From: Methylobacter sp.
Lineage (GTDB): Bacteria > Pseudomonadota > Gammaproteobacteria > Methylococcales > Methylomonadaceae
Direction: 5' to 3'
Assembly (NCBI GenBank): GCA_030684815.1
Contig: JAUXXQ010000212.1
Location: 1 to 35,060, forward strand
Length of the DNA stretch: 35,060 bases
Numbering within the stretch: position 1 is the stretch's first letter; each line of letters starts with the position of its first letter. This document shows positions 23,135-30,591 of this stretch, one piece after another. The notes beneath the pieces were generated by a model, which saw only the letters and a program-made list of their open reading frames with translations, made no database searches and had not been told where the DNA came from. A program made the translations under genes and the position numbers.

Positions 23135-23820
23135 ACGAACACACCCAGGAACTGACCTCAAGCCAGGTAGAAGACTATCTGCGTAAGCACCCCGAGTTTT
23201 TCCATGAACACCTAGAATTGCTGGAACATTTGAGCATCCCGCATCCTAGCGGCAGTGCAGTGTCGCTGATTTCAAAACAACTGGAACTGTTCAGGAGCCG
23301 GCATCATGAGATGGAAAACCAGCTGACAGCGCTGATCGACATCGCCCGGGATAACGACACCTCGCTCAACCGTATGCACAAGCTCACGTTGGCCCTGCTT
23401 GATGCGACGTCGCTTGAAGACGCCGTGGCCAATTTGGATGTGGTCTTGTCTGAGTATTTCCTGATTGATTTTGTTGCCGTGCGCATTATCAAACACACGC
23501 CGGACACGGCGATCAGTAACTTGTTTATTGAGCCGGGCAGCAAAGATTTGGAGCCCTTCCTTAACGAACTGTCCAGCGGCAAGCCCAAATGCGGGCGTCC
23601 GACAATTGCCCAGGCCAGGGTGTTATTCGGCGAACTGGCCTTTGAAGTCAAATCCTGCGCCATTATCCCGATGGCTTTCACCGAATTGGAAGGCATTTTG
23701 GCTATCGGCAGCCGCGAAGAAGGCCGTTTCCATTACACCATGGGCAACCTGTTTTTAAACCAAATGAGCGAAATCATCGCCACCCGCTTAATCACCTTGT
23801 TACAGCAGAGGGCATTTTAA
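23131..23820 (+). CDS. DUF484 family protein
   Basis: The 229-residue protein starts with the DUF484 pattern: VEDYLRKHPEFFHEHLELLEHL, then IPHPSGSAVSLISKQLELFR, followed by a coiled stretch and a GAF-like domain from about residue 95. The family lies between dapF and xerC in gammaproteobacteria, and its role is unknown. It shares ATGA with dapF and its stop touches the xerC ATG directly, which implies tight co-translation. The GAF-like C terminus (IIPMAFTELEGILAIGS) could bind a small ligand. Confidence 0.93.
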   Translation: MNEHTQELTSSQVEDYLRKHPEFFHEHLELLEHLSIPHPSGSAVSLISKQLELFRSRHHEMENQLTALIDIARDNDTSLNRMHKLTLALLDATSLEDAVANLDVVLSEYFLIDFVAVRIIKHTPDTAISNLFIEPGSKDLEPFLNELSSGKPKCGRPTIAQARVLFGELAFEVKSCAIIPMAFTELEGILAIGSREEGRFHYTMGNLFLNQMSEIIATRLITLLQQRAF

Positions 23821-24729
23821 ATGCACGCTGATGCCGAACTGATGCTGGACGCCTTTTTCCAGCAACTGACCGTTGAAGTTCGCGCCTCAGAACACACTAT
23901 CAGCAGCTATCGGCGGGACATCAAACAGTTGGCCAACTATTGTGCCGACAAAGCCATTGAGCATTGGACTGATCTGGAACACGCCGATATTCGCGCCCAT
24001 ATCGCCAGCCGCCATCGAAAAGGCATGGGCAGCGCAAGCCTGCAACGCGAGCTGTCAGCCATCCGTAGTTTTTATGCCTACCTGTTAAAAAACAACCAGG
24101 CCAGCATCAATCCCGCCCAGCAGGTTCAGGCGCCCAAACAAGCCAGAAAGCTGCCCAAGACACTGGATGTCGACCAGCTGTCAGGCCTGCTCGATGCCGG
24201 TATCAGTTCACGCCTGGACATCCGCGATGTGGCCATGTTCGAATTGTTCTATTCCTCCGGCCTGCGTCTGAGCGAACTGTCGGCACTGGATGTCAGCGAT
24301 CTCGATTTGCCCGATAACATGCTGACGGTGCGCCTCGGTAAAGGCGGCAAATCGAGGCTGTTGCCGATAGGCGGCAAAGCCGTTGCCGCACTTGAAAAAT
24401 GGTTGCAGCAGCGCGCCGTCAAAACGCCTGTTGCCGAAACCGCACTGTTTATTTCAACCCACGGCACTCGGCTCAGCCAGCGCAACATCGAATTAAGGCT
24501 GGAGCGTTGGTGCAAAAAAAAAGGCATTCCAGAACATATACATCCGCACATGCTCAGGCATTCGTTCGCCAGCCACTTGCTGGAATCGAGCCAGGATTTA
24601 AGGGCTGTTCAGGAACTGCTAGGACACGCCAATATCAGCACGACCCAGATCTATACGCACTTGGACTTTCTGCATTTGGCTGAAATCTATGACAAGGCTC
24701 ACCCACGCGCCAAAAAAAAACCGTCATAA
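23821..24729 (+). CDS. xerC: Tyrosine recombinase XerC
   Basis: The 302-residue recombinase has the N-terminal SAM-like DNA-binding domain (about 1-105) and the C-terminal catalytic domain. The active-site residues are Arg149 (SGLRLSEL), Lys177 (GKGGKSR), His243 and Arg246 (HPHMLRHSF), His269 (LLGHANIS) and the nucleophile Tyr278 (QIYTH). With XerD it resolves chromosome dimers at dif. Its position after dapF and DUF484 marks it as the chromosomal XerC rather than a mobile integrase. It starts at the base after the DUF484 stop. Confidence 0.96.
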   Translation: MHADAELMLDAFFQQLTVEVRASEHTISSYRRDIKQLANYCADKAIEHWTDLEHADIRAHIASRHRKGMGSASLQRELSAIRSFYAYLLKNNQASINPAQQVQAPKQARKLPKTLDVDQLSGLLDAGISSRLDIRDVAMFELFYSSGLRLSELSALDVSDLDLPDNMLTVRLGKGGKSRLLPIGGKAVAALEKWLQQRAVKTPVAETALFISTHGTRLSQRNIELRLERWCKKKGIPEHIHPHMLRHSFASHLLESSQDLRAVQELLGHANISTTQIYTHLDFLHLAEIYDKAHPRAKKKPS

Positions 24730-24752
24730 CCGTTTGCGCTGTAAGCAAACGG
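24730..24752 (+). terminator. Hairpin after xerC, possible terminator
   Basis: CCGTTTGC and GCAAACGG pair perfectly over 8 bp with a 7-nt loop, directly after the xerC stop. The downstream sequence on the plus strand is A-rich, not T-rich, so intrinsic termination is uncertain. Confidence 0.45.
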
Positions 24753-24851
24753 ATAAAAAACCTGCTAACATGTGGACGAATTTTTTATAAAAAACAGATA
24801 GGGTGAAATATTTTTCTACCCTGCAGAAAACCTCTTTACGGGACAGCGAAC

Positions 24852-25877
24852 ATGGCGGAAAACGAAACACTGAATGATATAAAATCTAAAGGGATACTCT
24901 GGGGCTTTGGCGTTTTTATCCTTGTTGCCGTCATTGTGCTGGTTATTCTGGGGGCTTGGTGGGGCAGGGAACCGGGACAATTTAATATTATGGATGAGGC
25001 GCTAAAGCGTGCCGAAGAAACCCATTCGACTGACAATATGCCGGTTGGCTACGTCTACACCAACACACTGGCGCATATCGCTGAAGTTTTGTTACATAAA
25101 AGCGGCGGCTATATCACCAACGACGTCGCCCCTCCCGGCGTGTTTCTGGACAATATTTCCAACTGGGAGTACGGTGCTTTAGTTATGTTGCGCGATGCTA
25201 CGACTGCGCTAAGAAATCATTTCGCAAGGGATCAGTCGCAATCTGCCGAAGACCCCGATTTGGCTGTTGCCGAACCTTATTTCTATTACGAACATAATTC
25301 ATGGGCCTTACCTTCGACCGAGGCAGAATATCAAAAGGGCATTGATTCGCTACATAAATATATGATGCGGCTGCAGAAATACGGCGGTCCGGTAAAAAAA
25401 GCCCAGTTTTATTCCAGGGCCGATAATCTTTGGCAATACACCGAAGTGGTGATCAAGCGTCTGGGCGGATTGTCGACCCGGCTGAGCGCAAACAGTGCCG
25501 GCGGCAACTACGGGCCGGGCTTGACCGAGCTTGAAAAACAAGCTGCGGATGAAAAAGGGACGCCGGTCATGCGCGTCACCTGGCTGGAAATTGACGATAT
25601 TTTTTACGAAGCGCGCGGTGCGAGTTGGGCGTTGTTGCATATACTCAGAGCCATCAAACATGACTTTGAAGACATTTTATTGGATAAACGCGCCATGCGT
25701 ACCGTTGACATCATGATTAAGGCGCTGGAAAACTCCCTGACCCCGGTGTTAAGCCCAATGATCTTAAACGGTAGTGGCTACGGTTTGTTTGCCAATTACT
25801 CGCTGTCAATGGCCAATTATATAGCCCGCGCCAATGCGGCAGCACTGGATTTACGTGACATTATGAACCGGGGTTAA
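24852..25877 (+). CDS. DUF2333 family membrane-anchored protein
   Basis: The 341-residue protein has one membrane helix near residues 17-37 and a large soluble region outside it. Features fitting DUF2333 are MPVGYVYTNTLAHIAEVLL, YITNDVAPPGVFLDNISNWEYGAL, ARDQSQSAEDPDL and WLEIDDIFYEARG. The function of the family is not known. A DUF4389 gene begins on the last base of its stop codon (TAATG), so the two are coupled. The initiator ATG is preceded by ACGGGACAGCGAAC, a modest ribosome binding site. Confidence 0.88.
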   Translation: MAENETLNDIKSKGILWGFGVFILVAVIVLVILGAWWGREPGQFNIMDEALKRAEETHSTDNMPVGYVYTNTLAHIAEVLLHKSGGYITNDVAPPGVFLDNISNWEYGALVMLRDATTALRNHFARDQSQSAEDPDLAVAEPYFYYEHNSWALPSTEAEYQKGIDSLHKYMMRLQKYGGPVKKAQFYSRADNLWQYTEVVIKRLGGLSTRLSANSAGGNYGPGLTELEKQAADEKGTPVMRVTWLEIDDIFYEARGASWALLHILRAIKHDFEDILLDKRAMRTVDIMIKALENSLTPVLSPMILNGSGYGLFANYSLSMANYIARANAAALDLRDIMNRG

Positions 25878-26188
25878 TGATGATGGATGAACAAATAAGC
25901 TACAACTTGACCCAGCTAGGCACCTGGAAAAGAATCTTCTTTATGCTGATTTTTGCCGCGATTGGCAGCTTGGTCAGAATGTTGCTGTGGGCGGTTATAT
26001 TTTTGCAGGTGGCATCAACATTGCTTACCGGAAAGACGAACGCCAACATTCTTAATTTCGGCCGCAGCCTGTCCATTTATACGTATCACATTCTGCTGTT
26101 CCTGACCTTCAATACTGAAGCCATGCCGTTCCCTTTCTCCGACTGGAACATGACTGCAGAACTGCAATTACCCGAAGTTAAAAAATAA
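25877..26188 (+). CDS. DUF4389 family membrane protein
   Basis: The 103-residue protein has two hydrophobic helices (about residues 19-48 and 69-83) with KRIFFMLIFAAIGSLVRML and FGRSLSIYTYHILLFLTF, typical of DUF4389. Three consecutive codons from 25877 can start it (ATG-ATG, then ATG two codons later). It is coupled to the preceding DUF2333 gene, and the inverted repeat at 26231 provides a plausible terminator. No biochemical role is known; the pairing suggests the two act together at the inner membrane. Confidence 0.85.
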   Translation: MMMDEQISYNLTQLGTWKRIFFMLIFAAIGSLVRMLLWAVIFLQVASTLLTGKTNANILNFGRSLSIYTYHILLFLTFNTEAMPFPFSDWNMTAELQLPEVKK

Positions 26189-26230
26189 GCGCTCTAACGG
26201 CGATTTCCTAAAAAAGACATATCAAAAATT

Positions 26231-26279
26231 GTCCACGCTTAGCACGAAAAATTTCGTGGCTTTCGTGCTAAGCGTGGAC
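26231..26279. terminator. Perfect 19-bp inverted repeat, probable bidirectional terminator
   Basis: GTCCACGCTTAGCACGAAA at 26231-26249 and its exact reverse complement at 26261-26279 flank an 11-nt loop. T-rich sequence follows on the plus strand and AATTTTTGA on the minus strand. It lies between convergent genes (DUF4389 and the lipoprotein), as expected for a two-way terminator. The sequence is shared with the repeats at 12416 and 26941. Confidence 0.85.
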
Positions 26280-26362
26280 TTTATTTTTTACAGATCATAG
26301 TCATCAAGGGATGTTGTTTCTCGGAAATTGCCTAATCGATTTTTATCCCACCTCTTGTTAAA

Positions 26363-26809
26363 TCAGTCCGCCTGTACTTTTCTGGAAAAATTCGGCCCTT
26401 TAGGTTGGGCATTCTGTTGCAGGCAGTGATACGCGGCATTTTCATACTTGATCACCAGTGACTGGGCATTTTTGTGTTCGCTAATAAACTTTTTAGCTTC
26501 CTCGGCGGTCAAATCTTTCATCAAGAATTTGGCGATGCACATGCACGGCTCACTGTAACGCTGCTTATCGGCTTCTTTATCCGCTGAATGTTTGATTTCC
26601 CGCTGTACGCATTGGGCGGCAAAATCATGCTCAAACTTATGTTTTTGTACGTCGGTCACTTCGGTATCGTGGGAGTGGTCGAACGGATTATGGGCGGCTA
26701 CTGCTGCCGTTGCCGGTTTTGCCTTCTCGTCCGAACAGCCGACAACGCCCAACGCGATAATAAGGCCGGTTACGGCAGAAAATAACGTTTTTTGTGCAAA
26801 TTGTTTCAT
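26363..26809 (-). CDS. Putative lipoprotein, cysteine- and histidine-containing
   Basis: Starting at ATG 26809, where AAGGA precedes the codon, the protein has 148 residues. A longer frame begins at 26854. The first 25 residues form a lipoprotein signal ending in the lipobox VVGC, with Cys25 as the lipidated residue. The mature part has HNPFDHSHD, then several cysteines including CMC (in SEPCMCIAKFL), and a final YHCLQQ. It could bind metal or form disulfides in the periplasm, but I do not recognise a named family. It stands alone between two inverted repeats of the same family. Confidence 0.65.
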   Translation of the reverse strand: MKQFAQKTLFSAVTGLIIALGVVGCSDEKAKPATAAVAAHNPFDHSHDTEVTDVQKHKFEHDFAAQCVQREIKHSADKEADKQRYSEPCMCIAKFLMKDLTAEEAKKFISEHKNAQSLVIKYENAAYHCLQQNAQPKGPNFSRKVQAD

Positions 26810-26940
26810 CAAATTTCCTTGCAGGTCTAAAACCTTTCCCTTCAGGAAGGTCATTTAAGTGTGACAGCGATTTATCCGCTTTTAGTAATGAGGTTATATT
26901 TTAGGTGGTTTCTTGAAAAGGACACACCAACAATGTCCAT

Positions 26941-26967
26941 CACGTGCACGAAAATTTCGTGCACGTG
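26941..26967. repeat. Perfect inverted repeat (CACGTGCACGAAA)
   Basis: CACGTGCACGAAA and TTTCGTGCACGTG flank a single central base, giving a 13-bp stem. It lies between the stator B gene and the lipoprotein gene, both on the minus strand. It shares the CACGAAA/TTTCGTG core with the repeats at 12416 and 26231. No T tract follows on the minus strand. Confidence 0.75.
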
Positions 26968-27001
26968 GCCATTATTAATGTGGGGAACGTGAATTCAATA
27001 T

Positions 27002-27871
27002 TTATGGGGTTACACCGTCTGGGTCAATTGCCCCCTCGACATCAATATTGCTTTGGTTCAGGCCTGAGGTCGGGTCGTCAGCCACGATAATGACTTCAAC
27101 ACGTCTGTTTCTTGCCCGATTTTCAGCTGAGTTATTTTCTGCTAAAGGTTGGGTGTCGGCATAGCCTTGTACCACGATACGGGCTGGGTCAATACCTTTA
27201 TTGTCCAGCATTTTCTGGGCGACAGTGACCGCACGTGATGCTGATAAATCCCAATTGGAGCGGTAAAGGACATTGGAAATGGGGACATCGTCGGTGTGTC
27301 CTGAAACCTTAACCTTGCCTTTTGTTTCAATGACAGCGAGGGTGATTTTGTTCATGACCTCAAAAAATGGGGGCTGTAGTACGGCACTGCCGGAATCGAA
27401 CGAACCTTTTTCCTGAATCCTGATGATAATACTCAGGTCGATGGTTTCCACCATGACTTGCCCTTTATTTATTTCTTCTTTCAATAACTCCTTAATCCGC
27501 TCGGCGTCATCTGCAACTTCGATGAGCTTGATATCCATCAGTTGTTTATTTGCTTCGAGGCTGGCGCCCAAGGTTGGCGATTGTTGAACTGTCGTCTGCC
27601 GGATTTCATTGATGATGGTGGGCTCTGTTTGTGCCGGCGAAAAATCCTGGGCGATAAAGCTAGTCCCCATCGGCGAATCGGGTTCGGCAATTTCATTTTG
27701 CACACCGAATGCCATCTTCATGGATCCGGCGACTTGCTTGAATTTTTTCGCATCCTGGGTTGCTGTCGACAGCATTAAGACAAAAAAGCACAGCAGCAAA
27801 GTGCATAGGTCGGCAAATGTTGCCAGCCACATAGGGGCGCCGGGTGGGCACTTGGGACATTTGTTAGCCAT
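27002..27871 (-). CDS. pomB: Flagellar stator protein B, PomB/MotB type
   Basis: The 289-residue protein has one membrane helix (about residues 14-37) with the ion-carrying Asp21 in TFADLCTLLLCFFVL. The N terminus CPKCPPGAPMW and the post-helix segment KFKQVAGSMKMAFGVQN closely follow PomB of sodium-driven stators. A C-terminal OmpA-like domain with SGHTDDVPI and NRARNRRVEV anchors it to peptidoglycan. It follows the A subunit by 6 bases. Whether it uses sodium or protons cannot be settled by sequence alone, but the similarity is to the sodium group. No other flagellar genes are in the window. Confidence 0.88.
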   Translation of the reverse strand: MANKCPKCPPGAPMWLATFADLCTLLLCFFVLMLSTATQDAKKFKQVAGSMKMAFGVQNEIAEPDSPMGTSFIAQDFSPAQTEPTIINEIRQTTVQQSPTLGASLEANKQLMDIKLIEVADDAERIKELLKEEINKGQVMVETIDLSIIIRIQEKGSFDSGSAVLQPPFFEVMNKITLAVIETKGKVKVSGHTDDVPISNVLYRSNWDLSASRAVTVAQKMLDNKGIDPARIVVQGYADTQPLAENNSAENRARNRRVEVIIVADDPTSGLNQSNIDVEGAIDPDGVTP

Positions 27872-27877
27872 GCTGCA

Positions 27878-28636
27878 TCACTCGTCTTCTTTTTTACGCT
27901 TATGGTTAGAGATGTAGGCGGTTAATACTGTCTCCAGTATTTTTGGGTTCATACCTTCTTGGATACCGTTAATGATTTCAATAATCAATTCCATATTGGT
28001 GCGCTCATATTCGAGTACTGTGGCCAGTTTATCGACGATGGGGATGGCGAAACAGTTGGCTATTATCGCACCGTAAAGCGTGGTTATTAGTGCGATCGCC
28101 ATGGCAGGGCCGATGCTGGATGGGTCGGACATATTGGCCAGCATCTGCACCAGACCGATTAATGTCCCAATCATGCCCATGGCCGGCGCCAGGTTGGCGA
28201 CGCCTTGCCATAGCGATTGGCCTGATTCATTACGGGCAACCATTTGGTCTATTTCTTTAGTCAACATCTTTCTGACTAGCTCAGGGTCGTGTCCGTCAAC
28301 ACATAAGCTGATGCCTTTTTTTAAAAAAGGGTTGGCAATTTCTTCATTATCCAGTGCCAACAGGCCGGTTTTCCTTGCCACACCGGAAAGGCGTATCGCA
28401 TCTTGAATTAGGAGCTGGGGGTCTTCCCTTTTGTTGAAAAAAGCTTTTCCTAGCACTTTAAATGACCGGGAAAGTTCACTGATGGGAATGCGCATGAGCG
28501 ATACGCCGAATGTGCCGCCAAATACAACCATGACAGACGGTATATCAACAAACAGCATAATGTCACCGCCAGTAACAATAGCAGCGGCGATAATACCGAC
28601 GCCCAGAAAGAAACCGACGAGGGAGGCTATATCCAT
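27878..28636 (-). CDS. pomA: Flagellar stator protein A, PomA/MotA type
   Basis: The 252-residue protein has four membrane helices: two at the N terminus and two around residues 150-200. Key segments are MDIASLVGFFLGVGIIAAAI, DIPSVMVVFGGTFGVSLM, and the conserved APAMGMIGTLIGLVQML with GPAMAIALITTLYGA. With PomB it forms the ion channel of the stator that turns flagellar motors. Length and opening match PomA rather than MotA. Stator genes outside the flagellar cluster are common. Promoter signals in the upstream 414-bp gap were not identified with confidence. Confidence 0.9.
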   Translation of the reverse strand: MDIASLVGFFLGVGIIAAAIVTGGDIMLFVDIPSVMVVFGGTFGVSLMRIPISELSRSFKVLGKAFFNKREDPQLLIQDAIRLSGVARKTGLLALDNEEIANPFLKKGISLCVDGHDPELVRKMLTKEIDQMVARNESGQSLWQGVANLAPAMGMIGTLIGLVQMLANMSDPSSIGPAMAIALITTLYGAIIANCFAIPIVDKLATVLEYERTNMELIIEIINGIQEGMNPKILETVLTAYISNHKRKKEDE

Positions 28637-29050
28637 TGTTGGTCTCCAAATGCTACCGAATGCATGGTGTCAAAAAATATTTGCCCATACGGCTTCTTAT
28701 TATGAATGGGGGTGAAACTATCAATAGGCATATTTAAATTCATTAAAAACAATGGAGATAAAGGCAAGTCAATAAAGTTTTAATACTAAAATTCAGTCAT
28801 GGGAGGTTAGCGACCAAAAGCCGATAAATTATACTGCAAATGGGTCATAGTACATCAAAATTCACTGGCGTTGTGCGCAGGAGGGCATCGTATGTTTATT
28901 GTCCGCAATAAATGGCTTTATCTTTTGCGTTGTTCGTTGGCAATGAGGTAACATCAAAAACTGTCTTGCTCCTAATATATAGAAGCCGATTTAACTTAAC
29001 CATTCTCACTGCGCCATGCCGTTGCATGGATCAAATAACAGGACACGCTA
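28637..29050. other. Divergent gap between pomA and amrB
   Basis: This gap must hold the promoters of pomA on the minus strand and amrB on the plus strand. TAAAGTTT (28773) and GCCGATAA (28820) resemble halves of a flagellar sigma-28 promoter, but they are 39 bases apart and point away from pomA. An AGGAGG at 28879-28884 precedes a 19-codon open frame at 28892-28951. No further gene is seen. Confidence 0.5.
28892..28951 (+). CDS. Possible 19-aa leader peptide
   Basis: A 19-codon frame starts at ATG 28892 and ends with TAA 28949-28951. It has a near-perfect ribosome binding site, AGGAGGG, at 28879-28885. The peptide is basic and hydrophobic. It lies 99 bases upstream of amrB. The strong ribosome binding site is the only support; the frame is short enough to occur by chance. 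Confidence 0.25.
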   Translation: MFIVRNKWLYLLRCSLAMR

Positions 29051-29830
29051 ATGAACAGACATCCCGCTGTAGCAGGTTCTTTTTATCCTGCAAATCCGCA
29101 ACAACTTCATCTGATGCTGGATCAATTCTTGAATGATGCCGCAACCGATGCCAAAGTCCCGAAAGCCATCATCGCACCCCACGCAGGCTATATTTATTCT
29201 GGCCCGATTGCCGCAACAGCGTATGCACGCTTAAAAAAAGCCCATGACCGGATAACCCGCGTGGTTCTTATCGGCCCCTCCCACCGTGTCGCTTTTAGGG
29301 GGATGGCTGTGAGCCGGGCGGAGGCTTTCAGCACGCCTTTAGGTAGCGTCTTGGTTGATCAGGCTGCGGTGCGGGCTATCATCCAACTGCCCTTTGTCGA
29401 ATACCTTGAACAGGCCCACACTTATGAGCACAGCTTGGAAGTGCAATTGCCTTTTTTGCAGGAAATGCTCGATAGTTTTGAAATTGTGCCCATTGTTGCG
29501 GGTGATGCTTCGGCGGAACAAGTCAGCCAAGTGCTTGATGCGCTGTGGGGCGGTGATGAGACGCTGATTGTGGTCAGTTCCGATTTGAGCCATTACCATG
29601 ATTACGCGACCGCACGGCAGATGGATCAGGCAACCAGCCAGGCCATAGAGCAGCTGCACTATGAGCAACTTGATTTTGAATCTGCCTGCGGAAGAGTGCC
29701 GGTCAGCGGATTGTTAAAGCTGGCGCGAAAAAAGTCGTTGTCCGTCACCGCCATCGATCTGCGCAATTCCGGCGATACCGCAGGCGATAAAGCCAGCGTC
29801 GTGGGGTACGGTGCTTATGTCGTTGACTAA
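29051..29830 (+). CDS. amrB: AmmeMemoRadiSam system protein B (Memo-like)
   Basis: The 259-residue protein belongs to the Memo family: it opens HPAVAGSFYPANP and contains APHAGYIYSGPIAA, VLIGPSHRVAF, HSLEVQLPFL and SSDLSHYHDY. The His and Cys/Asp residues at these sites form a metal-binding pocket in the human homologue. In bacteria and archaea it is often encoded beside an AMMECR1-domain protein and a radical-SAM enzyme. The first partner follows here with an overlap of at least 14 bases. The radical-SAM gene is not in this window. The substrate of the system is unknown. Confidence 0.92.
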   Translation: MNRHPAVAGSFYPANPQQLHLMLDQFLNDAATDAKVPKAIIAPHAGYIYSGPIAATAYARLKKAHDRITRVVLIGPSHRVAFRGMAVSRAEAFSTPLGSVLVDQAAVRAIIQLPFVEYLEQAHTYEHSLEVQLPFLQEMLDSFEIVPIVAGDASAEQVSQVLDALWGGDETLIVVSSDLSHYHDYATARQMDQATSQAIEQLHYEQLDFESACGRVPVSGLLKLARKKSLSVTAIDLRNSGDTAGDKASVVGYGAYVVD

Positions 29831-30380
29831 GGCGAACCGGCAACGCCTGCTGGAATTGGCGAAAAACTCGATACAACACGGTTTGCAGACAGGCCGCCCG
29901 CTAACAATCGATTTGGCCGATTATCCGGCAGAATTAATACTGCCGCGTGCTACCTTTGTCACCTTGCAAATCAATCATCAATTGCGCGGCTGTATCGGTA
30001 TGCTGGAGGCGGTCAGGCCGTTAGCCGAAGATATTGCCGAAAATGCCTTTGCCGCGGCCTTTAACGACCCGCGCTTTTTGCCGTTGAATGCCGATGAATT
30101 TGCCGATTTGACTATTCACCTGTCGATACTCACACGCGCCGAGCCGGTGGCGTTTAGTTCCGAACAGGATTTAGTGGCGCAATTGCAGCCCGGCGTTGAT
30201 GGGTTGATTTTAGAAGAGGGGCGGCGGCGCGGAACCTTCCTGCCTTCGGTGTGGGAGTCATTGCCCGAACCCCAGGAATTTTTGCGCCATTTAAAACAAA
30301 AAGCCGGGCTGCCGCCTGATTACTGGTCGGATAATATCCGTATATATCGTTATCGGGCCGAGCTAATCGGCGAAGATTGA
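29817..30380 (+). CDS. amrA: AmmeMemoRadiSam system protein A (AMMECR1 domain)
   Basis: The product starts at ATG 29817 (187 residues) or at GTG 29811, both inside the end of amrB. The AMMECR1 hallmark LRGCIGMLEA is present, preceded by ATFVTLQINHQ, and NDPRFLPLNADEFADL and LPEPQEFLRHLKQKAGL follow. The gene overlap with amrB indicates that the two are coupled. The domain's cysteine in RGCIG is fully conserved in the family. The reaction is not established. Confidence 0.92.
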   Translation: MSLTKANRQRLLELAKNSIQHGLQTGRPLTIDLADYPAELILPRATFVTLQINHQLRGCIGMLEAVRPLAEDIAENAFAAAFNDPRFLPLNADEFADLTIHLSILTRAEPVAFSSEQDLVAQLQPGVDGLILEEGRRRGTFLPSVWESLPEPQEFLRHLKQKAGLPPDYWSDNIRIYRYRAELIGED

Positions 30381-30591
30381 ATAATGATCGTGGTGGCGGC
30401 TGTCGCTGATCAAACGGATAAAGTACGGCATATTTTTAAAAAAATCTGTGTCAACCCGTCCCATCCTCGCCCCATTTCTTTTTAGGAACAGACTTTAATG
30501 CCTGCTCGGGCAGCCAATAATGGTAATCGTCAGTGCGTTAGACAAGCAAGGGTGTTGTTGTTATCCTTGTGCAACATCGATACATGAGTAA

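Noticed and set aside
23821-24729. Tyrosine recombinase as a mobile-element integrase
   Set aside because: The dapF-DUF484-xerC order and protein length identify the chromosomal XerC, not an element integrase.
28773-28827. TAAAGTTT and GCCGATAA as a flagellar sigma-28 promoter for the stator genes
   Set aside because: The two boxes are 39 bases apart instead of about 11 and point rightward, away from pomA.
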